Assembly (NCBI RefSeq): GCF_027530345.1
Contig: NZ_JAPZQK010000008.1
Location: 62,001-126,000 of the forward strand
Source: Silanimonas sp.
Lineage (GTDB): Bacteria; Pseudomonadota; Gammaproteobacteria; Xanthomonadales; Xanthomonadaceae
Direction of reading: 5' to 3'
DNA: 64,000 nt
This document shows, piece after piece, positions 36,844 to 48,754 of this stretch. The notes beneath the pieces are model-generated. The model made no database searches. It was not told where the DNA came from and was given only the letters and a program-made list of their open reading frames with translations. The position numbers and the translations under genes are program-made. Every line of letters starts with the position of its first letter. The stretch's first letter is position 1.

Positions 36844-36849
36844 TAGAAT
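36844..36849 (+). promoter_or_regulatory. Putative -10 of secA
   Basis: TAGAAT 75 bases before secA, a form also seen before rsmI. A GGCCGC/GCGGCC stem with an 11-base loop lies in the leader at 36868-36890. No upstream secM-like frame was seen. Confidence 0.45.
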
Positions 36850-36923
36850 GCGCGGCTGCCCTCCGGCGGCCGCTTCCGTTTAGCGCGGCCTTCGGCGCGC
36901 CCCCATTCCGCAAAGACCCGTCC

Positions 36924-39671
<2,748 letters not shown>

Positions 39672-39699
39672 GCGCGGCCCGTCGCCCGGCTGACGGGTG

Positions 39700-40671
39700 A
39701 TGGACGCGCCGCTGCACGTGGTCGCCGGCGTCCTGCGGGACGCGCAGGGCCGCGTGCTGCTGGCCCGGCGCCCCGCCGGCAAGGCGGATGCCGGGCTGTG
39801 GGAATTCCCGGGTGGCAAGGTCGAGCCCGGCGAGACCGCGCTCGATGCCCTGCGGCGTGAGCTGAACGAGGAACTGGGCGTTCGCGTCCTCGACGGCGCC
39901 CCGCTGATCCGCGTGCCCGTGGCATCGACGGACGATGGCGCCCCGATCCGATTGCACCTCGACACGTGGGGCATCACCGCCTACTCGGGCGATCCCGTCG
40001 CCCATGAGCACGACGCCCTCGCCTGGGTGGCGCTGGAGGCGCTTGACTCCTATCCGATGCCGCCGGCCGACCGTCCCGTCGTCGCCGCCCTGCGCGAGCC
40101 CGACCGCGTGCTGGTCACGCCCGAGCCGGGCGACGGACTCGAAGCCGAAGCCCGATGGCTGGCTGTGGCCGATACCGCGCTGGCCAACGGCCTGCCCCGC
40201 ATGCACCTGCGCCTCGCCGACACCGCGCAGCGCCGACGCCTCGCCTTCGAACTGGCCGGGCGATGCCGGGCTGCCGGGGCCGGGCTTTGGGTGCATGGCG
40301 ATGACGCGTTGGCCACCGAGCTGGGCGTGGGCTTGCACTGGCGCGCCTCCCAACTTCGAAGCCCGGAGGCCACCGCGCTGACCCGCCGCCACCGGGAGGC
40401 TGGCGGGCGCGTCTGCGCCGCCGTGCATGACGCGGACGAGCTGGCCTTGGCCGAGACGCTCGGCGTCGACGACCTGCTGCTCGGGCCGGTGAAGCCGACG
40501 GCGACCCACCCGGGCCAATTGGGGCTGGGTTGGGAAGCGTTCGAGCGCCTGCGAGCCAGGACGGCCTTGCCGGTCTACGCGCTTGGGGGCGTGGGCCCGG
40601 CCGATCTCGTCGAGGCGCGGCGGCATGGCGCGCAGGGCGTGGCGGGCATTCGGGCCTTCTGGCCGACCTGA
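39700..40671 (+). CDS. Nudix hydrolase fused to a ThiE/TenI-like domain
   Basis: 323 residues. A GTG one codon upstream is an alternative start. Residues 1-130 are MutT-like, with a complete Nudix box in GGKVEPGETALDALRRELNE followed by ELGV. MutT enzymes remove oxidised nucleotides such as 8-oxo-dGTP. Residues 145-323 form a thiamine-phosphate-synthase-like barrel with GPVKPTATHPGQLGLGW and YALGGVGPADL. The usual catalytic pyrophosphate motif of ThiE is altered (THPG in place of TKxD), so the second domain may not make thiamine phosphate. This fusion is widespread in Gammaproteobacteria next to secA. Confidence 0.9.
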   Translation: MDAPLHVVAGVLRDAQGRVLLARRPAGKADAGLWEFPGGKVEPGETALDALRRELNEELGVRVLDGAPLIRVPVASTDDGAPIRLHLDTWGITAYSGDPVAHEHDALAWVALEALDSYPMPPADRPVVAALREPDRVLVTPEPGDGLEAEARWLAVADTALANGLPRMHLRLADTAQRRRLAFELAGRCRAAGAGLWVHGDDALATELGVGLHWRASQLRSPEATALTRRHREAGGRVCAAVHDADELALAETLGVDDLLLGPVKPTATHPGQLGLGWEAFERLRARTALPVYALGGVGPADLVEARRHGAQGVAGIRAFWPT

Positions 40672-40709
40672 TCAGGCCGGCGTGGGTTACGTGCCGCTGG
40701 GCTGGCGGC

Positions 40710-41321
40710 TCAGCCGAGGTGCCAGCGGGCGTCCAGCCGGCCGACCGCGGCGTCGAGATCCGCCAAGGAGCCGAGATTGACGAGGACGTCGTCGGCCAGC
40801 GCCAGGCGCTGGGCCCGCGTGGCCTGTGCCGCGATCATCCTTTCGGCCAAGGCAGCGTCGATGCCGTCGCGGGCCATCAGGCGCGCCCGCTGCACCGGCA
40901 CGGGCACATCGACGACCACGATGCGGTCGAGCATCGGCCAGGTGGCGCGCCCGCCGCCTTCGGCGAGCAGGGGGATGTCGAGGACGACGTAGGGCGTCGG
41001 CGCGGCCTCGGCACGGGCCAGCATCCAGGCTCGGATGCGTGGGTGCAGCAGGGCTTCCAGCGCCTTGCGCTGGCCGGCGTCGCCGAAGACACGGGCCCGC
41101 AGCGCGGCGCGGTCCAGGCGACCGTCGGCGGCCAGTACCTCGGGGCCAAAATGGGCGACCACAGCGGCCAGCCCTTCCGTGCCGGGTTCGACCACCGCGC
41201 GCGCGGCCAAGTCGGCATCCACCAAGCCGCCGGCATGCCGGGCCTCGAAGGCCCGGGCCACGCTCGACTTGCCGGAAGCCACGCCTCCGGTGAGGCCGAT
41301 GACAGGGCGGGCGGTGGCCAT
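40710..41321 (-). CDS. coaE: Dephospho-CoA kinase
   Basis: 203 residues from ATG 41321; a GTG one codon earlier is possible. VIGLTGGVASGKSSVARAF is the P-loop, VDADLAARAVVEPG the substrate Asp motif, and LDIPLLAEGGG plus RDGIDAALAERMIAAQ the lid region. It performs the last step of coenzyme A synthesis. It lies 25 bases downstream of pilD on the same strand, an old linkage in xanthomonads and pseudomonads. Confidence 0.95.
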   Translation of the reverse strand: MATARPVIGLTGGVASGKSSVARAFEARHAGGLVDADLAARAVVEPGTEGLAAVVAHFGPEVLAADGRLDRAALRARVFGDAGQRKALEALLHPRIRAWMLARAEAAPTPYVVLDIPLLAEGGGRATWPMLDRIVVVDVPVPVQRARLMARDGIDAALAERMIAAQATRAQRLALADDVLVNLGSLADLDAAVGRLDARWHLG

Positions 41322-41346
41322 CACGCGAATCGGGAGCCGGCCGGAA

Positions 41347-42228
41347 TCAGGGCGCGGTCGCGCCCGGCGGCAGCATCAGGCCCCAGTAAACCGCCGACAG
41401 CTCCGGACCGAACAGGAACCAGATCCAGCCGGCGATGGCGAGGAAGGGGCCGAAGGGGATCTGCGTGTCGCTGTCCTTGGCCAGCAGCTTCAGTCCGATG
41501 CCACCGATGACGGCGCCGACGAGGGAGGAGAGCAGCACGATGGGCAGGATGGCCGACACGCCGCACCAGGCACCGAGGGCGGCCAGCAGCTTGAAGTCGC
41601 CGTTTCCCATGCCCTCCCGGCCCTTGATCAGGGCGTAGGCCGTGTTGACCGACCACAGGCTCAGATACCCGGCGAGCGCACCAAGAATCGCGCTGTGCGC
41701 TGGCACGAAGAGTGTCATCACGCTGGCCCCGAGGCCCAGCCAGAGCAGCGGGTAGGTGAGGTCGTCGAACAGGAACTTGGTGCGCCAGTCGATGCCGGCC
41801 AGTGCGATCAGCAGGCCGGTGAACAGGAGCGCCGCGCCAGTCTCCAGCCCGGTGCCAAAGCGCCACACGCAGGCGGCGAAGGCAAGGCCGGTGAGCAGCT
41901 CGACGATCGGGTACTGCACCGAGATGGGCGTCTTGCAGGCCGAGCAGCGCCCACGCAGGGCCAGCCAGCTGACCACCGGGATGTTCTCGTACCAGCGCAG
42001 CGCATGCCCGCACTTCGGGCAATGCGAGCCCTTCACCACGATGCCCGGCGGCTTGGGCTCGCCGACCTCCGGCAGTTCGAGGATGTCGCGGGCCTCCCGG
42101 CGCCAGCTCCACATCATCCGCGGCGGAACGCGCAGGATGACCACGTTGAGGAAGCTGCCGACCAGCAGGCCGAACAGGAAGACGGCCGCAATCGCGGCCG
42201 TCCGGTTCTGCAGCAGGTCGTCAAGCAT
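41347..42228 (-). CDS. pilD: Prepilin peptidase/N-methyltransferase PilD
   Basis: 293 residues with about eight membrane helices. The cytosolic loop carries two CxxC zinc pairs (HCPKCGH and CSAC). The aspartyl protease residues are in ALAGIDWRTKFLFDD and GMGNGDFKLLAALGAW. PilD cuts the leader after Gly of the prepilins and N-methylates the new Phe; both pilins in this window fit. It may also serve a type II secretion system. Three bases separate it from pilC. Confidence 0.96.
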   Translation of the reverse strand: MLDDLLQNRTAAIAAVFLFGLLVGSFLNVVILRVPPRMMWSWRREARDILELPEVGEPKPPGIVVKGSHCPKCGHALRWYENIPVVSWLALRGRCSACKTPISVQYPIVELLTGLAFAACVWRFGTGLETGAALLFTGLLIALAGIDWRTKFLFDDLTYPLLWLGLGASVMTLFVPAHSAILGALAGYLSLWSVNTAYALIKGREGMGNGDFKLLAALGAWCGVSAILPIVLLSSLVGAVIGGIGLKLLAKDSDTQIPFGPFLAIAGWIWFLFGPELSAVYWGLMLPPGATAP

Positions 42229-42231
42229 CGA

Positions 42232-43491
42232 TCAGACGGCCATGCCCAGCTTGAAGATCGGCAGGTACATGGCGATGACCATGCCGCCAACCAGCGTGCC
42301 GAGCACCACGATGATGAAGGGCTCCATCAGGCTCGTCATCGCATCCACGGCATTGTTCACTTCCTGCTCGTAGAACTCCGCCACCTTGAAGAGCATCGAG
42401 TCCAGCGCGCCGGATTCCTCGCCGATGCCGACCATCTGCACCACCATCGGAGGGAAGATGCCGATCTGCTTCATGGCGAGATTCAGCGAATAACCCACCG
42501 CGACGTCATCCCGGACCTTCGCCACCGCTTCGTCGTACATGATGCTGCCCGTCGCGCCGGCCACGGTGTCCAGCGCCTCGACGAGAGGCACACCCGCCTT
42601 GAAGGTCAGGGCCAGAGTGCGCGCGAAGCGGGAGATGGCCGACATGTGGAGCACTTGGCCGAGGACGGGGATCTTCAGTGCCAGCCTGTCTACGGTGCGC
42701 TGGAAGTCGCGGGACGCCTTGTAGAGAAGACTCAAGCCGAAGACCGCGGCAAGTGAGGCCCCCAGCATCCACCACCAGTTCGCGACCGTGAACTCCGAGG
42801 CGCTGACATACAGCTGCGTGAAGGCGGGGAGCTCGGCGCCGAAGCTGGCGAAGGTCTCCTTGAACTGCGGAATCACATAGATGAGCAGGATGAGGCTCAC
42901 GATCAGGCCGACGGCCATGACGCCGGCCGGGTAGAACAGCGCCTTCTTGATCTTGCCCTTCAGCGCCTGGATGCGCTCAAGGTAGGTCGCCAGCGTGTCC
43001 AGCACGGTGTCGAGGACACCCGCGCCTTCGCCAGCCTTGACGAGGTTCCGGTACAGGTCGTTGAACTGGATGGGAAACGCCTTCAGCGCCTCGCTGAAGG
43101 CCGAGCCGCCGGAAACATCATCCCGCAGGGCCTTGATCATGTTGGCGAATCGCGGATTCTTCTGGCCGTTGGAAAGGATCTCCAAGGCCTGCACCATGGG
43201 CACGCCCGAGGCCATCATCGTGGCCATCTGGCGGCTGAAGAAGGTGATCTCCGCCCCGCTGATGGTCTTCCCGGAGCTTCCGAAAAGCGGCTTGCCCTTC
43301 GGTTTGATCGTTCCCGGGTTCATGCCCTGCTTACGCAGCTCGGCGCGCACGAAGTTGACGGACTTCGCCGACATCTCGCCCTTGAGCGTCTTGCCGCGCT
43401 TGTCGGTCGCGACCCAGACAAACTCGCTGAGCGGGTTTTCCCGGGGGGCGGGCTTGCCGGCGGTCTTCGCGGTCTTGGCGGTGGCAGACAT
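42232..43491 (-). CDS. pilC: Type IV pilus inner-membrane platform protein PilC
   Basis: 419 residues with two GSPII_F domains. FFSRQMATMMASGVPMVQAL opens the first half and SRFARTLALTFKAGVPLVEAL the second. KKALFYPAGVMAVGLIVSLILL and FIIVVLGTLVGGMVIAMYLP are among its three main membrane helices. PilC couples the PilB and PilT motors to pilin insertion. It starts four bases after the pilB stop. Confidence 0.97.
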   Translation of the reverse strand: MSATAKTAKTAGKPAPRENPLSEFVWVATDKRGKTLKGEMSAKSVNFVRAELRKQGMNPGTIKPKGKPLFGSSGKTISGAEITFFSRQMATMMASGVPMVQALEILSNGQKNPRFANMIKALRDDVSGGSAFSEALKAFPIQFNDLYRNLVKAGEGAGVLDTVLDTLATYLERIQALKGKIKKALFYPAGVMAVGLIVSLILLIYVIPQFKETFASFGAELPAFTQLYVSASEFTVANWWWMLGASLAAVFGLSLLYKASRDFQRTVDRLALKIPVLGQVLHMSAISRFARTLALTFKAGVPLVEALDTVAGATGSIMYDEAVAKVRDDVAVGYSLNLAMKQIGIFPPMVVQMVGIGEESGALDSMLFKVAEFYEQEVNNAVDAMTSLMEPFIIVVLGTLVGGMVIAMYLPIFKLGMAV

Positions 43492-43494
43492 GGC

Positions 43495-45216
43495 TTAGTC
43501 CTTCGTCACTCGATTCATCTCGGCCAAGCTGATCAGCCCGGCCTTGACCTTGTTGATGGCGGAACGGCGAAGGTCGCCGATCCCCTCGCGGGCGCAGACC
43601 AGCCCGATGTCCATGGCGTTGCCGCCCTCGAGGATGATCTTCTGGATCTCTTCGGTCATCGGCATCACCTGGTAGATGCCGACGCGGCCCTTGTAGCCTG
43701 CATTGCACTCGTCGCAGCCGACGGCCTCGTGAACGTCGAGTCCGCCCTCGCATTCTTCGGGCTTGAAGCCTTCGGCCACCAGGGCCGCCTGCGGAATATG
43801 CACCTTTTTCTTGCAGTCGTGCAGGCGGCGGGCCAGGCGCTGGGCGATGATCAGGGTGACCGAGCTGGTGATGTTGTAGGGCGCGATGCCCATGTTCATG
43901 AGGCGGGCGACCGTCTGCGGCGCGTCATTGGTGTGCAGGGTGCTGAGCACCAGATGGCCCGTCTGGGCGGCCTTGATGGCGATCTCGGCGGTCTCGAGGT
44001 CGCGGATTTCGCCCACCATCACCACGTCCGGGTCCTGGCGCAGGAAGCTGCGCAGGGCCGCGGCGAAGTTCATGCCCTTCTTGGGGTTCATCTGCACCTG
44101 GTTGATGCCGGGCACGCGGATTTCGACCGGGTCTTCGGCGGTGCTGATGTTGCGTTCCTCGGTATTGAGGATGTTCAGGCCGGTGTAGAGCGAGACGGTC
44201 TTGCCCGAGCCGGTGGGGCCGGTGACGAGGATCATGCCGTAGGGCTTGTCCAGCGCGCTGAGGTAAAGCGCCTTCTGGTAGTCCTCGTAGCCCAGCTTGT
44301 CGATGCCCATCTTGGCGGCACTGCCGTCAAGGATACGCAGCACGGTCTTCTCGCCGAACAGCGTGGGGCAGGTGGACACGCGGAAGTCCATCGCCTTGGT
44401 CTTGCTGATGTTGAGCTTGATGCGGCCGTCCTGCGGCAGGCGCTTCTCGGCGATGTCGAGGCCACTCATCACCTTCAGTCGGGCCGTAATGCGTGGGGCG
44501 AGCTTGATCGGGGCTTTCGAGACGATCTTCAGCACGCCGTCCATGCGGAAGCGCACCCGGAAATCGTGCTCGTAGGGCTCGAAGTGCAGGTCGGAAGCGC
44601 CGCGCTTGATGGCGTCCAGCAGCATCTTGTTGACGAACTTGACGACCGGCGTGTCGTCGCCCTTCGCGTCGTTGCCGCCGGCCTCGGCCTTGTCGTCGTC
44701 GCCGGCCTCCGAATCCAGCGCATCGAGGCCCTCGTCGTCACCGCCGGCATCGAAGGCCTCGGCGGCGGTGAAGGCGCGGTCGATCGCACGACGCAGCTGC
44801 TCCTCGTCGATCAGGATCGGCTCGACGGTGGCGCCCGCGGCGAACTGGATCTCCTCGATGGCGCGGGTGTTGGTCGGATCACTGATGCCGAGGAACAGAC
44901 GGTTGCCGCGCTTGTAGAGAGGCAGCACGCCGTGCTTGGTGATCAGCTCCTCGTTGACGGCCTTGACCGCGGCGCGGCCCAGGTCGAAGGCGTTGACCTC
45001 GAGCAGGGGGATGCCGAACTCGATGCTGTCGGCTGCGGCGACCGCCGCGCTGCCGACCAGTTTCTTCTCCAACAGCCAGCGCACCACCGGCTGCTTGGCC
45101 TTGGGCGCTTCGTCCATCGCCCGGCGGGCGTCGGCCTCGCTCAGGGCGCCGTCCATCACCAGTCGCCGGGCGATGCCGGTGATACCGACCAAATTGGGGG
45201 TGACTTGGGCGTTCAT
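43495..45216 (-). CDS. pilB: Type IV pilus extension ATPase PilB
   Basis: 573 residues. The N-terminal MshEN-type domain (about 10-150) has LVMDGALSEADARRAMDEAP and LYKRGNRLFLGISDP. The ATPase has GPTGSGKTVSLYTGLNIL (Walker A), STAEDPVEIRVPGINQVQ, LRQDPDVVMVGEIRDLETAE (Walker B) and a four-cysteine zinc loop (C at CKKK, CEGG, CDEC). A flexible acidic insert (about 168-190, rich in D, E, G) sits before the ATPase. The gene is read from a promoter shared in position with the divergent GT2 gene. Confidence 0.98.
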   Translation of the reverse strand: MNAQVTPNLVGITGIARRLVMDGALSEADARRAMDEAPKAKQPVVRWLLEKKLVGSAAVAAADSIEFGIPLLEVNAFDLGRAAVKAVNEELITKHGVLPLYKRGNRLFLGISDPTNTRAIEEIQFAAGATVEPILIDEEQLRRAIDRAFTAAEAFDAGGDDEGLDALDSEAGDDDKAEAGGNDAKGDDTPVVKFVNKMLLDAIKRGASDLHFEPYEHDFRVRFRMDGVLKIVSKAPIKLAPRITARLKVMSGLDIAEKRLPQDGRIKLNISKTKAMDFRVSTCPTLFGEKTVLRILDGSAAKMGIDKLGYEDYQKALYLSALDKPYGMILVTGPTGSGKTVSLYTGLNILNTEERNISTAEDPVEIRVPGINQVQMNPKKGMNFAAALRSFLRQDPDVVMVGEIRDLETAEIAIKAAQTGHLVLSTLHTNDAPQTVARLMNMGIAPYNITSSVTLIIAQRLARRLHDCKKKVHIPQAALVAEGFKPEECEGGLDVHEAVGCDECNAGYKGRVGIYQVMPMTEEIQKIILEGGNAMDIGLVCAREGIGDLRRSAINKVKAGLISLAEMNRVTKD

Positions 45217-45245
45217 GTCCAGGATACGTTGCCTCTCCAGCGAGA

Positions 45246-45251
45246 ACTCTA
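45246..45251 (-). promoter_or_regulatory. Putative -10 of pilB
   Basis: TAGAGT on the minus strand, 30 bases before the pilB start. On the plus strand TAACCT at 45306-45311 is a possible -10 for the divergent GT2 gene. Both are weak calls without -35 boxes. Confidence 0.35.
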
Positions 45252-45337
45252 GCCCAACCCGTCACGGTTTGCCGCCCCGGTCTGCCGCTGCGATGGCGCA
45301 GCGGCTAACCTTGGCTCGGTTTCCCTGACGGCCCGCC

Positions 45338-46216
45338 ATGCTCCTGTCGATCGTCCTGCCCGCCCGCAACGAGTCCGTTGGTCTGGCCAAGGTGTTGCCC
45401 GCCCTGAGGGAGCGCTTTCCGGACGCCGAGTTGATCGTCGTCGACGACGGGTCCACCGACGGTACCCCGGCGCTCGCGGAGGGATTGGGTGCGCGGGTGT
45501 TGCGCACGCCGTATGGGATGGGTAACGGCGCCGCCATCAAGCGGGGTGCCCGAGCGGCCCGGGGTGACGTCATTGTGTTCATGGACGCCGACGGCCAGCA
45601 TGATCCGGCCCACATCCCCGCGCTCCTGTGCCGGATCGAGGAGGGGCATGACATGGCGGTGGGCGCTCGCGATGCCTCGGGCCAGGCCAATCGCCACCGC
45701 GGCCTCGCCAACGCTTTCTACAACCGGTTGGCGAGCTGGGTGACGGGCCACCCCATCGCCGACCTCACCTCGGGTTTCCGTGCGGTGCGGGCTTCGAAGT
45801 TCCGGGAGTTCCTGCACCTGTTGCCCAACGGCTTCAGTTACCCCACCACCATCACCATGGCGTTCTTCCGCAGCGGCTACCCGGTGGCTTACGTGCCCAT
45901 CCCGGTGCACCAGCGGGTGGGCACGGCCAGCCACATCCGGCCGCTCAAGGACGGTGTGCGCTTCCTGCTGATCATCTTCAAGATCGCCACGCTGTATTCG
46001 CCGCTGAAGCTCTTCCTGCCCACCGCCGTGGCGTTTTTCCTGCTGGGGGCGGGCTGGTATGGCTGGACCTTCCACGACGCCGGGCGTTTCACCAACATGA
46101 GCGCCTTGCTGTTCAGCGCCAGCGTGATCGTCTTCCTGATGGGCTTGATCAGTGAACAGATCACTGGGCTGACGTATCTCGCTTCAAAAGATGATCGTGA
46201 GGTACGCGGAGAGTGA
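45338..46216 (+). CDS. GT2 glycosyltransferase, polyprenyl-phosphate sugar synthase type
   Basis: 292 residues. The GT-A core has LSIVLPARNESVGLAKVLPA, VVDDGSTDGT and the DXD motif in VFMDADGQHDP. LTSGFRAVRASKF is the dolichol-phosphate-mannose-synthase-like acceptor loop. Two or three membrane helices follow (LKLFLPTAVAFFLLGAGWYG and ALLFSASVIVFLMGLISEQI). Such enzymes load a sugar onto undecaprenyl phosphate as donor for GT-C enzymes. Two GT-C-like genes lie 3.8 kb downstream. The last 25 or so codons drop to about 50% GC, where the low-GC cassette begins. The sugar is unknown. Confidence 0.88.
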   Translation: MLLSIVLPARNESVGLAKVLPALRERFPDAELIVVDDGSTDGTPALAEGLGARVLRTPYGMGNGAAIKRGARAARGDVIVFMDADGQHDPAHIPALLCRIEEGHDMAVGARDASGQANRHRGLANAFYNRLASWVTGHPIADLTSGFRAVRASKFREFLHLLPNGFSYPTTITMAFFRSGYPVAYVPIPVHQRVGTASHIRPLKDGVRFLLIIFKIATLYSPLKLFLPTAVAFFLLGAGWYGWTFHDAGRFTNMSALLFSASVIVFLMGLISEQITGLTYLASKDDREVRGE

Positions 46217-47025
46217 AGTCTGGCTTCAAGTATCGAACGACTGCTGCGTGGTTTGGTGTTGCTCGGCCCGACCTCGGCTGGGTTCCTCCGCTTCGTTACT
46301 TGGCGCGGCGCCGAGAATTGCTCCGAATTGCGGCTCTTTGGCCGAGGGGTGCGAGTGTTCTGGAGGTTGGATGCGGCGCGGGCGCCTTTCTTCATGATTT
46401 GACTCGTATGGGGTTTGATGTGACTGGGGTCGAATCTTCCGACGATGCGCGCGCACTGGCGGTTGCCATGAGGGATGCAGAGTCTCTTGGGTGGGAAATC
46501 CACCGGGATACAAGCGGTATCCGCACCTCGTTTGAGGTGATTGGAGCTTTTGACGTTGTTGAGCACATCGAGGATGACGTTGCTGCTTTGCGCCAATGGC
46601 GAGAACTCACGGTGCCGGGAGGGATTCTGTGCATCTCCGTTCCTGCGCACAGGGATTGGTGGAGTGCTGGGGACGTTTGGGCGGGTCACTTCCGTCGATA
46701 TGACCGCTCTGACGTTCATCGCCTTCTCGCCGCTAGTGGCTGGAAAGTCGAGCGCACAATTGCGTACGGATTTCCCTCAGCGTCCGTTAGCGAGTGGCTG
46801 GGGCGCCCCTACTATGCCCGGGCCTTAGCTCGGCGTGGGTTGGTACAGCGGCACGCAGCGACTGCCAAGAGCGGTATCGATCGGCGTCCTTATCTCTCGC
46901 TGTGGCCGATTCTTGGATCTGCCCTTGGTGGGCTGCTGATTCGAGGGCTCTTGGCAGCACAATCCTTTCGATGGCCCGAGCGGATGGCCTCTGGCTACAT
47001 CGTCGTGGCGCGTGCTGGCGAGTGA
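46213..47025 (+). CDS. Class I SAM-dependent methyltransferase
   Basis: 270 residues from GTG 46213, in a GTGA overlap with the GT2 stop. VLEVGCGAGAFLHDL is SAM motif I, GVESSDDARALA motif II, and FDVVEHIEDDVAALRQW with LTVPGGILCISVPAH motifs III and IV. The C-terminal part has a hydrophobic stretch (LSLWPILGSALGGLLIRGLLAA) that may lie on the membrane. It resembles methyltransferases in surface-glycan clusters that modify lipid-linked sugars. GC and codon use are lower than in the flanking pil genes. Substrate unknown. Confidence 0.85.
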   Translation: MKSGFKYRTTAAWFGVARPDLGWVPPLRYLARRRELLRIAALWPRGASVLEVGCGAGAFLHDLTRMGFDVTGVESSDDARALAVAMRDAESLGWEIHRDTSGIRTSFEVIGAFDVVEHIEDDVAALRQWRELTVPGGILCISVPAHRDWWSAGDVWAGHFRRYDRSDVHRLLAASGWKVERTIAYGFPSASVSEWLGRPYYARALARRGLVQRHAATAKSGIDRRPYLSLWPILGSALGGLLIRGLLAAQSFRWPERMASGYIVVARAGE

Positions 47026-47936
47026 AGAAGGTACTTCTCGCCGTCGCATTTCCTGCAGCCCTTCTGGGGGGGGCATATTTTCTCTTCAGTGCAGCAAGCG
47101 CCGCGGCGACGAATGCCTTCGGTGTATTGTCGTCGCCATCTGTTTGGCTTTTTGTTGCTTCGGCGAGCTTGCTTTTTGCATCCACGTATCTTCCCAGTGC
47201 GCTTATCTGGAGGCGCCTTCTTTTGTGGCAGGGCATCCGGGTGTCCGCGTCGGAGGCGCTTGCATTGTTGCTCCGGACTACGCCTGCAAAGTACTTGCCC
47301 GGGAACGTCGCACAGCCCATGAGTCGCGCCGCTGGCCTTGCATTGAGAGGTTGGCCATTGCCCGCGGCAGTGACTTCACTCTTCGAGGAGGCGACGCTTT
47401 CTTTGGGCGTCGCTCTTCTTTTGGGTCTCTCGACCGCGGTGTTGCTCTTGAGTTCCTTTCCTGAACCTTTGGCTGCTTTCTTGCCTTGGTTTCTCTTTGT
47501 TTCAGTGTTTGTGATCTTGGCTTTTCTCTTCTTCCTGATGCGCGACACTGCGCCTCGTCGGTGGATTTCGCGTGCTTCCTCGTTGATTCAGCCATCGCGA
47601 GCCTTTGCAGTGTGCGTTGGATATGCTTTTGTGATGATCTTGATCGGCTGTTCGATATCGATTGCGTCATTCTCCGTCGTTGGCGTCGATCTCCGAGGTG
47701 GAGCTGTCGTTTTCTCAGCCTTTCTTCTGGCTTGGGCTTTGGGGAGTCTGGTTCCGGGTGCGCCAGCCGGACTGGGTGTTCGTGACGGCGCATTGGTTTG
47801 GATGCTCACCCCTCACTTCGCCGAGGGCGCTGTCGTCATTGCTGCTGTCGCTCGCCTGGCGACCGTCTTTGGCGATGTTGTCGCATTCATTGGTGGACTT
47901 TTGTTTTTTGGTCGCCCGAAGGCTTGGGGATTATGA
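47022..47936 (+). CDS. Flippase-like integral membrane protein (UPF0104/LPG-synthase TM family)
   Basis: 304 residues from GTG 47022 (GTGA overlap). Seven or eight hydrophobic helices are visible. The motifs LLRTTPAKYLPGNVAQPMSR and GSLVPGAPAGLGVRDGALVW match the K(Y)xPG and PGGxGxRE signatures of the lysylphosphatidylglycerol-synthase TM/UPF0104 family. No catalytic MprF domain is attached. Family members occur in glycan clusters and are proposed to move lipid-linked sugars or lipids. It overlaps the next methyltransferase gene by four bases, so the cassette is one operon. Confidence 0.8.
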   Translation: MKKVLLAVAFPAALLGGAYFLFSAASAAATNAFGVLSSPSVWLFVASASLLFASTYLPSALIWRRLLLWQGIRVSASEALALLLRTTPAKYLPGNVAQPMSRAAGLALRGWPLPAAVTSLFEEATLSLGVALLLGLSTAVLLLSSFPEPLAAFLPWFLFVSVFVILAFLFFLMRDTAPRRWISRASSLIQPSRAFAVCVGYAFVMILIGCSISIASFSVVGVDLRGGAVVFSAFLLAWALGSLVPGAPAGLGVRDGALVWMLTPHFAEGAVVIAAVARLATVFGDVVAFIGGLLFFGRPKAWGL

Positions 47937-48745
47937 AAAGCACGTTGCCGCATGACGGAGAGCGCGTTGTCGAAGCCTCGTACGAGGCGACGAGCGAGGG
48001 CCGGAACATTCTTGCGATGCATCTGGCAAGCTATTCACGAGTTCTAGAGCTCTGCTCAGGAAAAGACGTTCTCGATCTTGGATGTGGTAGTGGATATGGA
48101 ATTGCATCGCTGGCGCCTTGTTCGAGATCGGCTGTCGGCGTTGATGTGAGCGACGCTGCAATCGACTACGCCAGAGAGCACTATCAGTCTGTAAACCTTC
48201 GCTTTTCGCAGATTTTTGCGAATAAACCGACACCTTTTCCCGACGAGAGCTTTGATGTTGTTCTGTCGTTCCAAGTCATTGAGCACGTTGATGACGATGT
48301 CGCTTATGTATCCGAGATTTGCCGCCTTCTTCGACCCGGGGGGCATGCAGTCTTCATCACGCCAGATCGTAGGTCTCGGCTCTTTTCGTTTCAAAAACCT
48401 TGGAATCGTTGGCACTTAAGGGAGTACAGCGCTGATTCGCTTGCGCACATTGTCTCCAGCAGTCTGTCGGTGGTTGCGTTGGAGGTGATGCATGGCGAGG
48501 AGCTGCCTGTTTCCGCAGAAATTGAGCGCTACCGCATCGCGCGTTGGATTGCATTGCCGGTTACGTTGCCGTTCGTTCCCGAAGTCGTAAGGCGATCTGG
48601 TTTGGCTTTCTTGTCCTATGTCTCGACCAGGCTGCAAGGACTTCGTCGCGGAATCCCCATGCCTGCGTCTCCTCGCCCTGTTTTCTGGTTCGAGGCAGTT
48701 GATCGCGCGGGGCTCAATGTCCTTGTTTTCGCGAAGAAGGGTTGA
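47933..48745 (+). CDS. Class I SAM-dependent methyltransferase
   Basis: 270 residues from ATG 47933. VLDLGCGSGYGIASLAP is motif I, VGVDVSDAAIDYARE motif II, and FDVVLSFQVIEHVDDDV and CRLLRPGGHAVFITPDR motifs III and IV. It is not a close copy of the methyltransferase at 46213; only the SAM core is shared. A membrane-associated C-terminal segment (ARWIALPVTLPFVPEVV) may contact lipid-linked substrates. The position between a flippase-like protein and a GT4 suggests sugar methylation, which is inference. Confidence 0.85.
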   Translation: MKSTLPHDGERVVEASYEATSEGRNILAMHLASYSRVLELCSGKDVLDLGCGSGYGIASLAPCSRSAVGVDVSDAAIDYAREHYQSVNLRFSQIFANKPTPFPDESFDVVLSFQVIEHVDDDVAYVSEICRLLRPGGHAVFITPDRRSRLFSFQKPWNRWHLREYSADSLAHIVSSSLSVVALEVMHGEELPVSAEIERYRIARWIALPVTLPFVPEVVRRSGLAFLSYVSTRLQGLRRGIPMPASPRPVFWFEAVDRAGLNVLVFAKKG

Positions 48746-48754
48746 GTCCTTGAG

